64,000 nt of DNA from Priestia filamentosa (GCF_900177535.1 NZ_FXAJ01000002.1:1-64000), one strand, 5' to 3'; counted from the stretch's first letter, positions 36,483-45,857 are shown. A program made the numbers and translations. The notes: generated by a model from the sequence alone, not told the origin.

Positions 36483-37754
36483 TTAAGCGCTGTATCGTTC
36501 CTCTTCAATTTCTTTTAATGATTTTCCTCTTGTTTCTGGAGCCATTACTAATCCAATGACTGCTGCAATTAACAGGAATCCAATCATAATAGTACCTGAT
36601 ATTTTAAATCCTAATGTAGAGATCATAGTTGGAATTGCAAGTGAAATAAGACCAACAGCTACACGTGCTGTACAGAAAAGAAATCCTTGTGCTTTTGCAC
36701 GATATTTTGTATGAAATAACTCACTTGCCCATAGGCCGTAGAAGGCTTGAGCACCAAAGCCTGCCGCAGTTCCCCAAAGAATAACAAATATAAGCAGTTC
36801 AGTCATTCCCATTCCACCATATGTGAGAACAGCCCAAGCAACAATCCCCATTGCAGCTCCTACTCCATATAGTATACGTCTGTTTACTTTATCACCTAAC
36901 TTAATAAAAACAAAGTACGATCCTAGAACAGTTAAGACCCATAAAAAGGCTTGTAATAAATTTGCTTGTGTTGATGAAAGTCCTCCAACAGTTTCATAAA
37001 TATAAGGCATAAAGTATCCCATTACCCCAGCAACTAGGTTCCAGAAGCAATAGATGCCAAGCAATAAAACAATGGCATGACGATTTGCCTTGATTGTGAA
37101 TAATTCTTTAATTGGGCTTTTTAGCTTTTTACCCTGTGCTTTTTGGCTCTCTTCTTTTTGTTTTTCTTCTTCCCAGATTTTTGATTCATTAATTTGCTGT
37201 TGCATAATCCATGTAATTAAAGCGATTACAAATAACTGACCAAAAATAATTCTACTTCCTAATAGACCTAATGGAGCTAAGGCTACAGAAAGAAGTAACG
37301 AGATAGCGGGACCAATAGACCATGCTAACTGCCCCCATCCTACACGAGATGCACGTTCATTTTCAGGTGCTTCTTCTGCTATATACGTCCAAGCAGCAGG
37401 AATGGCAGCTCCTACAGCTAATCCTGTAATAACATAGCCTATTAATAACATCGGAAAGTTAAAGGATAGAATAGTTAGTAAGACACCAAACATATATACA
37501 AGTAAATCATATTTATAAATTAACTTACGACCATACTTATCAACCAACATGCCTCCTAATAAGGCTCCTGCTGCTGAAGCAAAACCATTGGCACTCAGTG
37601 CTCCTAGTAACCCTAATTTAAAATCATCTAGATTTAAATATTCCATCCAAAGTGTTAATCCACCAGCAGCAGCTACAATGGAACCTGCTTCTAAATAGTT
37701 TGACATCGCTACAGTAAGAGTAGACTTTAATCCACCTTTAGTATTACTGGCCAT
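36483..37754 (-). CDS. MFS sugar porter, candidate L-rhamnose transporter
   Basis: 423 residues from the ATG at 37754, which has GAGAGGAG upstream; an earlier start at 37778 lacks one. It has twelve hydrophobic segments, the inter-helix motif DKYGRKLIYKYD (about 72-83) and the C-terminal APETRGKSLKEIEEE, both characteristic of the sugar-porter group. A long charged central loop contains KEESQKAQGKKLKSPI. It is co-transcribed with rhaM, and no other rhamnose permease is present, so rhamnose uptake is the natural inference. Substrate is not proven. Confidence 0.85.
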   Translation of the reverse strand: MASNTKGGLKSTLTVAMSNYLEAGSIVAAAGGLTLWMEYLNLDDFKLGLLGALSANGFASAAGALLGGMLVDKYGRKLIYKYDLLVYMFGVLLTILSFNFPMLLIGYVITGLAVGAAIPAAWTYIAEEAPENERASRVGWGQLAWSIGPAISLLLSVALAPLGLLGSRIIFGQLFVIALITWIMQQQINESKIWEEEKQKEESQKAQGKKLKSPIKELFTIKANRHAIVLLLGIYCFWNLVAGVMGYFMPYIYETVGGLSSTQANLLQAFLWVLTVLGSYFVFIKLGDKVNRRILYGVGAAMGIVAWAVLTYGGMGMTELLIFVILWGTAAGFGAQAFYGLWASELFHTKYRAKAQGFLFCTARVAVGLISLAIPTMISTLGFKISGTIMIGFLLIAAVIGLVMAPETRGKSLKEIEEERYSA

Positions 37755-37842
37755 ATTCAAAACTCCTCTCAAATTCACCCAAACAAGGATATAAATATTT
37801 GGATTTCTGTGATTTTCTTGCTGACTGTATCTTCTTAAAGAG

Positions 37843-38157
37843 TTATGCTAAGTAAAACAATTCATCTAAGTCCACAGAACGGGGACTATTATCTGAATTC
37901 GTTTCCATTAAAGGCTCCATGTAATCCCACCACTTTTTACAAATAGCGCTTTGGGCCATCTTGCTCCACTTATCTTCATCTTCAATCTCCAAATAAGCAA
38001 ATAATTTTCCAGTTTCTTTTTCTAAGAAAATTGAATAGTTATGAGCGCCATGTTCTTTTAATCCTTCTACCATTTCTGGCCATATCTCATCATGTCGACG
38101 TTTGTATTCGTCAAATTGCTCTTTATAAACAAACATAATACTTGCTTTTCTAATCAT
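37843..38157 (-). CDS. rhaM: L-rhamnose mutarotase
   Basis: 104 residues, identical in length to E. coli RhaM, when started at the ATG at 38157 with GAGGTG upstream; the GTG at 38166 lies in that site. MIRKASIMFVYKEQFDEYKR, RHDEIWPEM, GAHNYSIFL, KWWDYMEPLM and DNSPRSVDLDELFYL follow the E. coli protein almost block by block. It interconverts the anomers of L-rhamnose to feed RhaA. It leads a two-gene operon with the sugar porter. Confidence 0.96.
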   Translation of the reverse strand: MIRKASIMFVYKEQFDEYKRRHDEIWPEMVEGLKEHGAHNYSIFLEKETGKLFAYLEIEDEDKWSKMAQSAICKKWWDYMEPLMETNSDNSPRSVDLDELFYLA

Positions 38158-38190
38158 TACTTTCACCTCAAATAGTTTATAGGAATATTA

Positions 38191-38204
38191 AGATAGCGCT
38201 TACA
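38191..38204 (-). promoter_or_regulatory. Candidate cre site upstream of rhaM
   Basis: AGATAGCGCTTACA (plus strand) matches the cre consensus at all but two positions. It lies 34 bp upstream of the rhaM ATG. Confidence 0.45.
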
Positions 38205-38416
38205 ATGCGCGTGTGTTATAACATGGTACTTATTAGATTGAAATAGGGATAGTGTTTTGAATTCGTTTGCAAATCTAGACATGTCAAAATGACGGCTTGC
38301 TAGCTTTTTCTTGTTTAAACATAGTTTTCTACCTAACGAAAATAACTGGACATAAAGTATAAATTGTCACTCTCTTTAAGAAGAATCTTGAAACATCTTG
38401 TTTATAGTATACATAT

Positions 38417-38490
38417 TAACACAAAAACAAAATAAAACAACAATTATTTTTGTTTTGTTTTTGTTTATGTTTTAAAAGTGTTTGTTTATA
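38417..38490. promoter_or_regulatory. AAACAAAA-rich inverted repeat region, candidate DeoR (RhaR) operator
   Basis: The run ACAAAAACAAAATAAAACAA is followed after a short gap by TTTTTGTTTTGTTTTTGTTT, giving inverted A-C and T-G tracts. Similar tracts precede the deoR gene and rhaD, so this may be a shared operator. It lies 260-330 bp upstream of rhaM and past the end of the deoR gene. Confidence 0.35.
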
Positions 38491-38549
38491 AAAAAGACAA
38501 ACTTACCTATAGAGGAGTTTGCCGAATAGAATAGCGTATAGAATTTTAC

Positions 38550-39362
38550 TTAACTGTGTACAGTAGCTTCTTTGAAAAAATAAGAAGCAGGCTCCTTATC
38601 CCCATTTACAGCTGTTACCGTTATCTTTTTCTCTTTAAGTATTTCTTTTGAAGTGTTGTCTAATTTGGCATCTACAATAATTTGATTAATATTGTGCAAG
38701 GAAGTAATATGAGAAAAATCTCGATGTCCAAACTTACTTGAATCAACCATCAAAATGGTTTGGGCTGACCTTTCAATCATTTTTCTTTTTAATAATGCTT
38801 GCCATTCATTTGAATCGCTTAATCCATTTGTTAAATCAAGTCCCTTACAAGAAAGAAAAGTTTTATCAACATGATAATTATCAAGGGATCGTTCTGCTAA
38901 AGGTCCAACGTAAGATAACGATTTAGGAAGCAGTATGCCTCCTGTTGATATAACCTCAATTTTTTCTTTTTTACTAAGTTCCATTGCTACTTTAATTGAA
39001 TTTGTAATAACAGTAAGTGGAAAATCAGGAAGGGAGCGTGCCATATACCATGCAGTAGTGCTAGCATCAAGGATAATTCGATCTCCACTTTTTACTTGAT
39101 TAACAGCTTCACGAGCAATTATTTTCTTTTCTATTACATTTATGATTTCTCGTTCAGAAAAATCTACTTCTAGATTTTTTTCCTGAATGCTGAGAGCTCC
39201 TCCATGACTTCGGCGCAACTTATTTTCTCTTTCAAGCTTCTCAAGATCACGTCGAATAGTTTCTTCTGTTACGGAAAATATTTCACTTAGTTCGGAAACA
39301 CGGATGGTCGTTCGTAAGTTTACTAAGTCCACAATCTTTTTTTGTCTTTCAGCTACTAGCAT
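38550..39362 (-). CDS. DeoR-family repressor, probable rhamnose regulator
   Basis: 270 residues, with the ATG at 39362 after a weak GAAGGGAAGTTAGAA. The N-terminal HTH is at about 5-57 (RQKKIVDLVNLRTTIRVSEL, VTEETIRRDLEKLERENKLR), followed by the DeoR sugar-phosphate sensor domain with DRIILDASTTAWYMAR and VMELSKK-like helices, then FLSCKGLDLTNGLSDSN. It is divergent from rhaD-aldA and upstream of rhaM. In B. subtilis the rhamnose repressor RhaR (YulB) is a DeoR protein sensing rhamnulose-1-phosphate; this is the likely orthologue by context. Confidence 0.88.
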   Translation of the reverse strand: MLVAERQKKIVDLVNLRTTIRVSELSEIFSVTEETIRRDLEKLERENKLRRSHGGALSIQEKNLEVDFSEREIINVIEKKIIAREAVNQVKSGDRIILDASTTAWYMARSLPDFPLTVITNSIKVAMELSKKEKIEVISTGGILLPKSLSYVGPLAERSLDNYHVDKTFLSCKGLDLTNGLSDSNEWQALLKRKMIERSAQTILMVDSSKFGHRDFSHITSLHNINQIIVDAKLDNTSKEILKEKKITVTAVNGDKEPASYFFKEATVHS

Positions 39363-39430
39363 TTCTAACTTCCCTTCTTTTTTACAGTTTTAAAAAATTA
39401 CGAATAGTAAATCCAAAAATAAATATATAA

Positions 39431-39460
39431 GTCATTTTTTGTTTATTTTTGTTTAATCAT
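39431..39460. promoter_or_regulatory. T-G tract upstream of the deoR gene, candidate autoregulatory site
   Basis: TTTTTTGTTTATTTTTGTTT lies about 75 bp upstream of the deoR start and repeats the motif found near rhaM and rhaD. Confidence 0.3.
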
Positions 39461-39639
39461 ATCATATTTCTTAAATAGAGAGGGATTCCCTATAATAAAA
39501 AGAAAATTAAAAGTGTTTTTTCTTATATAAACAGATTAATTTCTATTATTAACTAACTAACTAATATCACAAGTTGGAATACTCTATAAAGAGATGATTA
39601 GTAGCTAAAAAACAAAGATGTAATAATGGTTGAAAAATA

Positions 39640-39707
39640 AAAAAACAAAACAAAACAAAAAAATATTGTTTATTTGTGTTGACTTTTTTCTTTGAAAAAC
39701 ATATCAT
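39640..39707 (+). promoter_or_regulatory. rhaD-aldA promoter with adjacent A-C repeat
   Basis: AAACAAAACAAAACAAAA (39643-39660) is followed by TTGACT (39679-39684), a 17-base spacer and TATCAT (39702-39707), a good sigma-A promoter. The repeat just upstream is a candidate DeoR site. Confidence 0.6.
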
Positions 39708-39822
39708 GGTTTTGTAAATACTTTGATTCAAATATTTAAAGTAGTAGTTATTATATATAAACTTCAGAATTAAAAAGCTATTTATAATATCTCTTAAAGA
39801 GAATAAAGGGAGAGATGATGAA

Positions 39823-40659
39823 GTGAAAGAGGTTATGACAAAGAAAGACATATTAAAAGCTCCTTTCCTCCAAGAAATGACGAAAACGACCGCAAATCTT
39901 TATCGATTAGGGTGGGATGAACGTAATGGGGGAAATATTAGCTATCTATTAGACGAAGAGGAAGTAGCTACGTATTTAAATATTAATGATATTAAGCGTA
40001 CAGTACCAATGATTTTTGATGGTTCTGCTTTAGCTGGAAAGTACTTTATTGTAACTGGTTCAGGTAAATACTTCAAAAATGTAATCGATAACCCAGCTGA
40101 AAATCTTGGCATCATTCGTATAACTGAGGATGGTAGATCTCTTGATATTTTATGGGGATTAGAAGACGGGGGAGTACCAACAAGTGAACTTCCTTCTCAT
40201 TTAATGAGCCATATTGAAAGATTGAAAGTGGATCCAGATCATCGTGTTATTATGCATTGCCATGCAACTAACCTTATTGGAATGACTTTCACTCACAGCT
40301 TAGATGAGAATGCGTTTACAAAAACATTATGGCAAATGTGCACAGAATGTATTGTTGTATTTCCAGAAGGAATTGGTATTATTCCATGGATGGTTCCAGG
40401 AACTGATTCAATCGGGGAAGCAACTGCAGAAAAAATGAAAGATGTTCGTTCTGTTATCTGGCCTCATCATGGGGTATTTGGAGCCGGAACTACGATGGAT
40501 GAAACATTTGGTTTAATTGAAACAGCTGAGAAAGCTGCAGAAGTATATACAATCGTATGTGCACAAGGCGGAGTTAAACAAACAATTACAGATCAACAGC
40601 TTCAAGACCTAGCAGATGCATTTAATGTTGTGCCAAAACAGGGAATTTTAAACTTATAA
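39823..40659 (+). CDS. rhaD: L-rhamnulose-1-phosphate aldolase
   Basis: 278 residues from a GTG at 39823 (AAGGGAGAG about 10 bases upstream). A mini-frame ATGATGAAGTGA overlaps this start. It is a class II aldolase/adducin fold with the zinc ligands in VIMHCHATN (about 144-152) and [10 protein letters not shown] (about 209-218). The catalytic Glu is probably the one in [18 protein letters not shown] (about 111-128). It cleaves L-rhamnulose-1-phosphate to dihydroxyacetone phosphate and L-lactaldehyde. aldA follows, to oxidise the lactaldehyde. Confidence 0.95.
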   Translation: MKEVMTKKDILKAPFLQEMTKTTANLYRLGWDERNGGNISYLLDEEEVATYLNINDIKRTVPMIFDGSALAGKYFIVTGSGKYFKNVIDNPAENLGIIRITEDGRSLDILWGLEDGGVPTSELPSHLMSHIERLKVDPDHRVIMHCHATNLIGMTFTHSLDENAFTKTLWQMCTECIVVFPEGIGIIPWMVPGTDSIGEATAEKMKDVRSVIWPHHGVFGAGTTMDETFGLIETAEKAAEVYTIVCAQGGVKQTITDQQLQDLADAFNVVPKQGILNL

Positions 40660-40704
40660 AAATAAACGCAGATAAAATTCACAATTATTAGGGGGACTTG
40701 GGAA

Positions 40705-42171
40705 ATGAGCACACAAACAGATGTTAAACAATATCAAATGTATATCAATGGAGAGTTCACGAATTCTAGTTCTAATGAATTCATCCAAGTAATAAATCCA
40801 GCAACAGAAGAAATTATTTCAGAAGTACCAAGCTGCACAATCGAAGAAGTTAAAGAAGCTATCAATTTTGCAGAAGAAGCCCAAAAAGAGTGGAAGAAAA
40901 AACCTGCTGCTGAAAGAGCAAAGTATCTAACTCGTTTAGCTGAAGAAATTCGAAAGAATAAAGATTATCTAGCACGTGTTATTTCAGAAGAACAAGGAAA
41001 AGTACTTGCTCTCTCTACTACGGAAGTTGAATTTACAGCTGACTATATTGATTACATGGCAGGATCAGCAAGAACTTACGAAGGAGAAATTCTTCAAAGT
41101 GACAGACCAAATGAAAACATTATGATTTTTAAGGAACCGATTGGTGTTGTAGCTGGATTTCTACCATGGAATTTCCCGTTCTTTCTTGTAGCTAGAAAAG
41201 CTGCGCCTGCATTAGTAACAGGAAATACAATTGTAATTAAACCTAGTAGTGATACACCAAATAATGCGATTGAGTTTGCAAAATTAGTAGAAAAGGTAGG
41301 CATTCCAAAAGGGGTATTTAACCTTGTAACAGGACGTGGCGGTACAGTTGGTAATGAGCTTGCTTCAAATGAAAAAATTGGTTTAGTAAGCTTAACAGGT
41401 AGCGTAAATGCAGGTGTAAGTGTTATGGAAGCAGCTGCTAAAAACGTAACAAAAGTAAGTCTAGAGCTTGGTGGAAAAGCGCCTGCTATTGTAGCGGAGG
41501 ATGCAGACATCGATTTAGCAGTTAAGGCGATTGTAGACTCACGTGTTATTAATACAGGGCAAGTGTGTAACTGTGCGGAACGTGTATATGTTCATGAAAA
41601 TATCGCGGATACATTTATCGAAAAAATCGTTGAGGCAATGAAAAATGTGAAATACGGTAATCCACTTGAAGATAAAGACTTAGATATGGGGCCGCTTACA
41701 AACAAACAAGCACTAGAGTCTGTTGACTCAATGGTGAAAAAAGCAGTGGAAGAAGGGGCTCAAGTATTAACAGGTGGAAAACGTGGAGATGCAAAAGTCG
41801 GTTATTATTATGAACCAACTGTTCTTGTGAATGTAAAGCAAGATTCACAAATCGTACAAGAAGAAGTATTTGGACCTGTTCTTCCAATTATGACATTTAA
41901 AGATCTAGACGAAGCGATTGAACTTGCGAATGACTGTCAGTATGGCTTAACATCTTCTATTTTCACACAGAATCTAGATACAGCAATGCGCGCTGCAAAT
42001 GAATTACTATTTGGTGAAACATATATCAACCGCGAAAACTTTGAAGCTATTCAGGGCTTCCATGCAGGTCGTAAGAAATCTGGAATTGGCGGAGCGGATG
42101 GTAAGCATGGTTTAGAAGAATTTTTACAAACTCATGTTGTTTATCTCCAACGCAATCCAAATAAAAAATAA
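40705..42171 (+). CDS. aldA: Lactaldehyde dehydrogenase
   Basis: 488 residues, ATG at 40705 after TAGGGGGAC. It is an ALDH fold with LPWNFPFFLVARK (about 154-166), the catalytic Glu in SLELGGKAPAIV and the nucleophile Cys in NTGQVCNCAERVYVH (about 284-298). The C-terminal EAIQGFHAGRKKSGIGGADG then KHGLEEFLQTHVVYLQ closely follows E. coli AldA. It oxidises L-lactaldehyde to L-lactate with NAD+, feeding LutABC. It is co-transcribed with rhaD. Confidence 0.95.
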   Translation: MSTQTDVKQYQMYINGEFTNSSSNEFIQVINPATEEIISEVPSCTIEEVKEAINFAEEAQKEWKKKPAAERAKYLTRLAEEIRKNKDYLARVISEEQGKVLALSTTEVEFTADYIDYMAGSARTYEGEILQSDRPNENIMIFKEPIGVVAGFLPWNFPFFLVARKAAPALVTGNTIVIKPSSDTPNNAIEFAKLVEKVGIPKGVFNLVTGRGGTVGNELASNEKIGLVSLTGSVNAGVSVMEAAAKNVTKVSLELGGKAPAIVAEDADIDLAVKAIVDSRVINTGQVCNCAERVYVHENIADTFIEKIVEAMKNVKYGNPLEDKDLDMGPLTNKQALESVDSMVKKAVEEGAQVLTGGKRGDAKVGYYYEPTVLVNVKQDSQIVQEEVFGPVLPIMTFKDLDEAIELANDCQYGLTSSIFTQNLDTAMRAANELLFGETYINRENFEAIQGFHAGRKKSGIGGADGKHGLEEFLQTHVVYLQRNPNKK

Positions 42172-42228
42172 TATAAGAGAAATATAATTTCATATTGAGA
42201 GCAATATTAATAACTTGCAACATATTTT

Positions 42229-42267
42229 AGGACTAATTCAAAAATCTGTGAATTAGTCCTTTTTTTC
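42229..42267 (+). terminator. Terminator after aldA
   Basis: AGGACTAATTCA (42229-42240) pairs perfectly with TGAATTAGTCCT (42249-42260), followed by seven T. Confidence 0.92.
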
Positions 42268-42381
42268 ATGTGGATGATTTTAAGAAAAAGTCTATTTAAT
42301 GGAGAAATAATAGTAATATTCACCTGGATATCGGTTGAATAACCTGCTTTATTTAGATGACATTAGATACAAAGAAGAAAA

Positions 42382-42424
42382 AAGCCCAGAGGGAACTTCT
42401 ATTGAAGCTTCTTCTGGGGCTATT
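42382..42424 (-). terminator. Terminator of the flavin oxidoreductase gene
   Basis: AGCCCAGAG (42383-42391) and CTTCTGGGGCT (42411-42421) form a stem with one bulge and an inner GAACTTC/GAAGCTTC region. On the minus strand U-rich sequence follows. Confidence 0.65.
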
Positions 42425-42448
42425 TTAGTTTTTTTATTGATTGGTATC

Positions 42449-43564
42449 CTATACTAAAGTCTTTAAATCTTCTTTTGTAAAGGCAGTTAGCTCTTCCGTT
42501 TTACCGTCACGAATTTTAGTTACCCATGCAGGGTCATTCAATAGTGCTCGACCAATTGCTACAAGGTCGAACTCTTCGTCTTCTAGACGTTGAACTAATT
42601 CATCAATACTTGCAGGTTGACTGCCTTGGCCTTTTGTAAGTAAATCCATAAATTCAGAATCTAATCCAACAGAGCCAACCGTAATAGCAGGTTTGCCTGT
42701 TAGTTTACGAGTCCAGCCTGCCAAATTAAGATCAGAGCCTTCAAATTCTGGTTCCCAGAATCGACGAGTTGATGCGTGGAAAATATCAACGCCAGCTTCT
42801 ACAAGCGGTGTGAGAAAACGTTTTAGTTCGTCATGGTTTTTCGCTAGTTTGAAATTGTAGTCGTTGGCTTTCCATTGAGAAAATCTAAAAATGATAGGGA
42901 AGTCAGGACCAACAGCCTCACGTACGGCTTTAATAACTTCTACTCCAAAGCGAGTGCGTTGAACTAAATCCCCGCCATATTCATCGCTACGTTTATTGAA
43001 GGAATCGGCGAAGAATTGGTCAATTAGGTAGCCATGAGCTCCGTGAATTTCAACTGCGTCAAAACCGATTTTTTTAGCATTAGCAGCAGCTTGCCCATAA
43101 GCATTCACAATGTCCTGAATTTCTTGCACACTAAGTGGTTCAGATACTTGTTCACCACTAAAGTTGATGCCTGAAGGTCCAACAGGAGTAGTATCTGAAT
43201 CAGGGAAATGTTCTTTTTGACGAGCCATTCCTGTGTGCCAAATCTGTGGAGCAATTTTCCCACCAGCTTCATGTACTTCTTGAACGACACGTGCCCAGCC
43301 GTTTAATGCTTCTTCTCCGTAAAAATGAGGAACATCGTGTTCCGCTCCTGCAGCAGGATGTTCAATAAGTACTCCTTCAGTAATAATTAACCCAACTTCA
43401 TTTTCTGCTCTGCGACGATAGTAAGCGGCAACATCAGCTCCTGGAATTCCATTTGGTGAAAAACTACGAGTCATAGGTGCCATGACGATACGGTTTTTAA
43501 GTTTTAGATTTTCAAATTCAAATGGCTTAAACAAAGGTTCAATAGATTTTGGTGAATTCATCAT
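42449..43564 (-). CDS. NADH:flavin oxidoreductase, old-yellow-enzyme family
   Basis: 371 residues, start ATG at 43564 or 43561 after AAAGGAAG. It is an FMN-binding TIM barrel with LKNRIVMAPMTRSFSPNG (about 22-39), the active-site PQIWHTGM (about 105-112), VEIHGAHGYLIDQFFADSFN (about 172-191) and a VAIGRALLNDPAWV tail. These enzymes reduce activated C=C bonds of enones, quinones or nitro compounds. It lies beside a nitroreductase gene in the same direction, suggesting electrophile or redox detoxification. Each has its own terminator. Confidence 0.93.
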   Translation of the reverse strand: MMNSPKSIEPLFKPFEFENLKLKNRIVMAPMTRSFSPNGIPGADVAAYYRRRAENEVGLIITEGVLIEHPAAGAEHDVPHFYGEEALNGWARVVQEVHEAGGKIAPQIWHTGMARQKEHFPDSDTTPVGPSGINFSGEQVSEPLSVQEIQDIVNAYGQAAANAKKIGFDAVEIHGAHGYLIDQFFADSFNKRSDEYGGDLVQRTRFGVEVIKAVREAVGPDFPIIFRFSQWKANDYNFKLAKNHDELKRFLTPLVEAGVDIFHASTRRFWEPEFEGSDLNLAGWTRKLTGKPAITVGSVGLDSEFMDLLTKGQGSQPASIDELVQRLEDEEFDLVAIGRALLNDPAWVTKIRDGKTEELTAFTKEDLKTLV

Positions 43565-43661
43565 TTTTCTACTTCCTTTACTTGTTAATTTAAGTTTTTT
43601 GAGGAAATTTCATTGTTGGTAAAAATTAATGTTACGTTTTAGTATATAAATAATTTATTGC

Positions 43662-43673
43662 ATGCGCACGCAT
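43662..43673. promoter_or_regulatory. Palindrome ATGCGCACGCAT upstream of the oxidoreductase
   Basis: The arms ATGCG/CGCAT are perfectly inverted, about 100 bp upstream of the start in an AT-rich promoter region. It is a candidate operator for an unlinked regulator. Confidence 0.35.
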
Positions 43674-43880
43674 ATAAATTATCATTCCTTTAGTTAACCT
43701 GTCAAATAATATGTTTAGTGTCTAATTTTACTTTTTAATATATGTCATATTTAAAAATACTTAGTGTGTTGGAGTATAAATTATCACTATATATCTTTCT
43801 TTGTCAACACATATACTCTTAACTAAAACGGAAGATGAACAATCTATACGTGAGCGTTTGTGAATACATATATGGAGTGC

Positions 43881-43916
43881 AAAAGCCGATTCCGTAATAG
43901 AGGAATCGGCTTTTTA
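43881..43916 (-). terminator. Terminator of the nitroreductase gene
   Basis: AAAAGCCGATTCC (43881-43893) pairs with GGAATCGGCTTTT (43902-43914). It is bidirectional in form. Confidence 0.88.
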
Positions 43917-43933
43917 TTTATGCATGTCAAATA

Positions 43934-44608
43934 TTAATCAACCCACTGAACAACTTCATCTTGGCTCTGTCTAGATTTTTCGCGATGTGGTTCTTCAGCT
44001 CTGTATCCAAATGCTGCCATAACGGATACGCTAAAGTTTTCACGATCTAGCAAACCTTCATTCTCTAAGACCTCATTTACTTTTTCCATATGGAAGCCTT
44101 CAATTGGACAAGAATCAATGCCAATTAATGCTGCGGCTGTTAACATATTACCGAGTGCAATGTAAGTTTGTTTGCTAGCCCAGTCAAACAGCGCTCGTTC
44201 ACTTTCGTATAGGTTAAGGTTAACACCTTGGAAGTGTTGATAAGCTTTCACCATTTGCTCCATCTTATCATCAGGAACTTTTTTCACATTTTTTAAAATA
44301 TGTTGCCCATAATCTGACTCAGGTGTGGCATTTTTACGTGCAAGAATAATAACGAAGTGACTAGCTGTCGGAAACTGACCTTGAGCTCCGGAGCTTACTT
44401 CACGTAATTTTTCGCGAATTTCACGATTTTGAACGACTAAGAATTTCCATGGTTCATATCCAATTGAACTTGGTGATAAGCGGCCTGCTTCTAAAATGAT
44501 ATGAAAGTCTTCTTCTGAAATTTTTTTCGCTGGATCAAATGTCTTTGTCGCATGACGAAAGTTAAAGGCATCCATAAGCTCTTGTTTTTTTGTTGCATGA
44601 TTAATCAT
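43934..44608 (-). CDS. NAD(P)H-dependent nitroreductase (NfsB/YfkO-like)
   Basis: 224 residues from the ATG at 44608, preceded by AAAGGTGG; an earlier ATG at 44644 has no site. It is a nitroreductase fold with FMN-binding FNFRHATKTFDPAKKISEED (about 14-33), the LSPSSIGYEPWKFLVVQN segment (about 43-60), GNMLTAAALIGIDSCPIEGF (about 153-172) and a C-terminal Arg cluster (KSRQSQDEV). These enzymes reduce nitroaromatics, quinones or flavins. It is probably part of a stress response, with no regulator beside it. Confidence 0.92.
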   Translation of the reverse strand: MINHATKKQELMDAFNFRHATKTFDPAKKISEEDFHIILEAGRLSPSSIGYEPWKFLVVQNREIREKLREVSSGAQGQFPTASHFVIILARKNATPESDYGQHILKNVKKVPDDKMEQMVKAYQHFQGVNLNLYESERALFDWASKQTYIALGNMLTAAALIGIDSCPIEGFHMEKVNEVLENEGLLDRENFSVSVMAAFGYRAEEPHREKSRQSQDEVVQWVD

Positions 44609-44913
44609 AATAAATCCACCTTTCTTAGCTTTTTCATACATCATTCCATGAATAGAGAACGTAACTAACGGTAATCTTCAATACGAGTCTATTGTAATGG
44701 ACTAAACCATTTTAGTAAAATAAATACAACTGAGTAAAAGTTTTAGAAAAACTGTAGTAATAAGCGAAGTTAAGCTATCAGCCCTTACAAGCTAATGTTC
44801 GGTGAGGTTCTGGAGCTATGTGAAAGGACTTAATAATTAAGAATATAGCTTTGGAAGAGTAAGGGAATTGTCAGTATGACCTAACCTTTACAAAAATTAA
44901 ATTTGTGGTGATA

Positions 44914-45399
44914 ATGATGGGGAAAAAAGTAGACAAAACAAATGTCATGAGAATTCTTGATCAGAAAAAGATTTCATATCGCGATTATTCTTTCGATAGT
45001 ACAAAGCTTCAAGGGATTGAAGTTGCCACCTATCTTAAAGAAAATCCTGAACAAGTATTTAAAACACTTGTTACAGTAGGAAAATCAAAAGAACATTATG
45101 TTTTTATGGTTCCAATTGCAAAAGAGCTCGATTTAAAAAAAGGGGCGAAAGCAGTAGGAGAGAAGTCAATTGAGATGATTCTGCAAAAAGACCTTTTATC
45201 TCTTACAGGATATGTACATGGAGGCTGTTCCCCTATAGGAATGAAAAAACAATTTAAAACGTTTATCGATGACACAGCGAAAAACTTTAATACCATATAT
45301 TTTTCTGGTGGACGTGTAGGACATCAAGTACAAGTGTCACCAAGTGATCTGCAAAAAGTAATTAGAGTTACTTTTGCGCCAATCACAAAAGATACGTAA
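44914..45399 (+). CDS. ybaK: Cys-tRNA(Pro)/Cys-tRNA(Cys) deacylase, YbaK/EbsC family
   Basis: About 161 residues from the ATG at 44914, with GTGGTG just upstream; starts at 44905-44917 are all possible. It is a YbaK/ProRS-INS fold. The catalytic Lys is probably in ENPEQVFKTLVTVG, and GGCSPIG and SGGRVGHQVQVSPSDLQK are diagnostic of YbaK/EbsC. It hydrolyses misacylated Cys-tRNA(Pro) in trans, complementing prolyl-tRNA synthetase. It is a monocistronic housekeeping-type gene. Confidence 0.93.
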   Translation: MMGKKVDKTNVMRILDQKKISYRDYSFDSTKLQGIEVATYLKENPEQVFKTLVTVGKSKEHYVFMVPIAKELDLKKGAKAVGEKSIEMILQKDLLSLTGYVHGGCSPIGMKKQFKTFIDDTAKNFNTIYFSGGRVGHQVQVSPSDLQKVIRVTFAPITKDT

Positions 45400-45617
45400 A
45401 ATTAGGACAAGCTAAGTGGAATCATAAAATTATACAAGTTGATTATTGAAAATAATACGTAGTGTTTTTAGTGGTTCGGTTTTTGTAGAAGTCTAAGTGT
45501 ATAATAAAAATTTGAAAGATGTGTCTACAGAAGGTTGTTTGTGGGCAAAACGAACCTATCCCCGCTCTCATTACCGCTGTGAAATGCATCCTAAGTGATC
45601 TTATAATGAATAATCTA

Positions 45618-45651
45618 TTAAAGGAGTTAACTTTTAAGTTAACTCCTTTAC
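45618..45651 (+). terminator. Hairpin upstream of the P450 gene
   Basis: TAAAGGAGTTAACTT and AAGTTAACTCCTTTA form a perfect stem with a two-base gap. It lies about 220 bases after ybaK with only a weak T-rich tail (CGTTTGTT). Confidence 0.55.
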
Positions 45652-45857
45652 GTTTGTTATGGGAAACCTGAAAGTAGGTCTGCTGGCATATTTACATGAT
45701 ATATAGAGGAAAAAGAGGAGTTTGTTTAGAAACTAGAAGAGTAAGGGAAAAAGATGTATACGTATGAAGGTTTAAGATAACCGTATTTCATTGTTAAAAG
45801 ACTTTCTGTCTTAGAAAGCTAGGTTTTTTGATTATTTATGAAAAAGGAGCGAGTATA

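Noticed and set aside
41094-41510. 138-codon minus-strand frame inside aldA
   Set aside because: It is a shadow of the conserved aldehyde dehydrogenase coding sequence.
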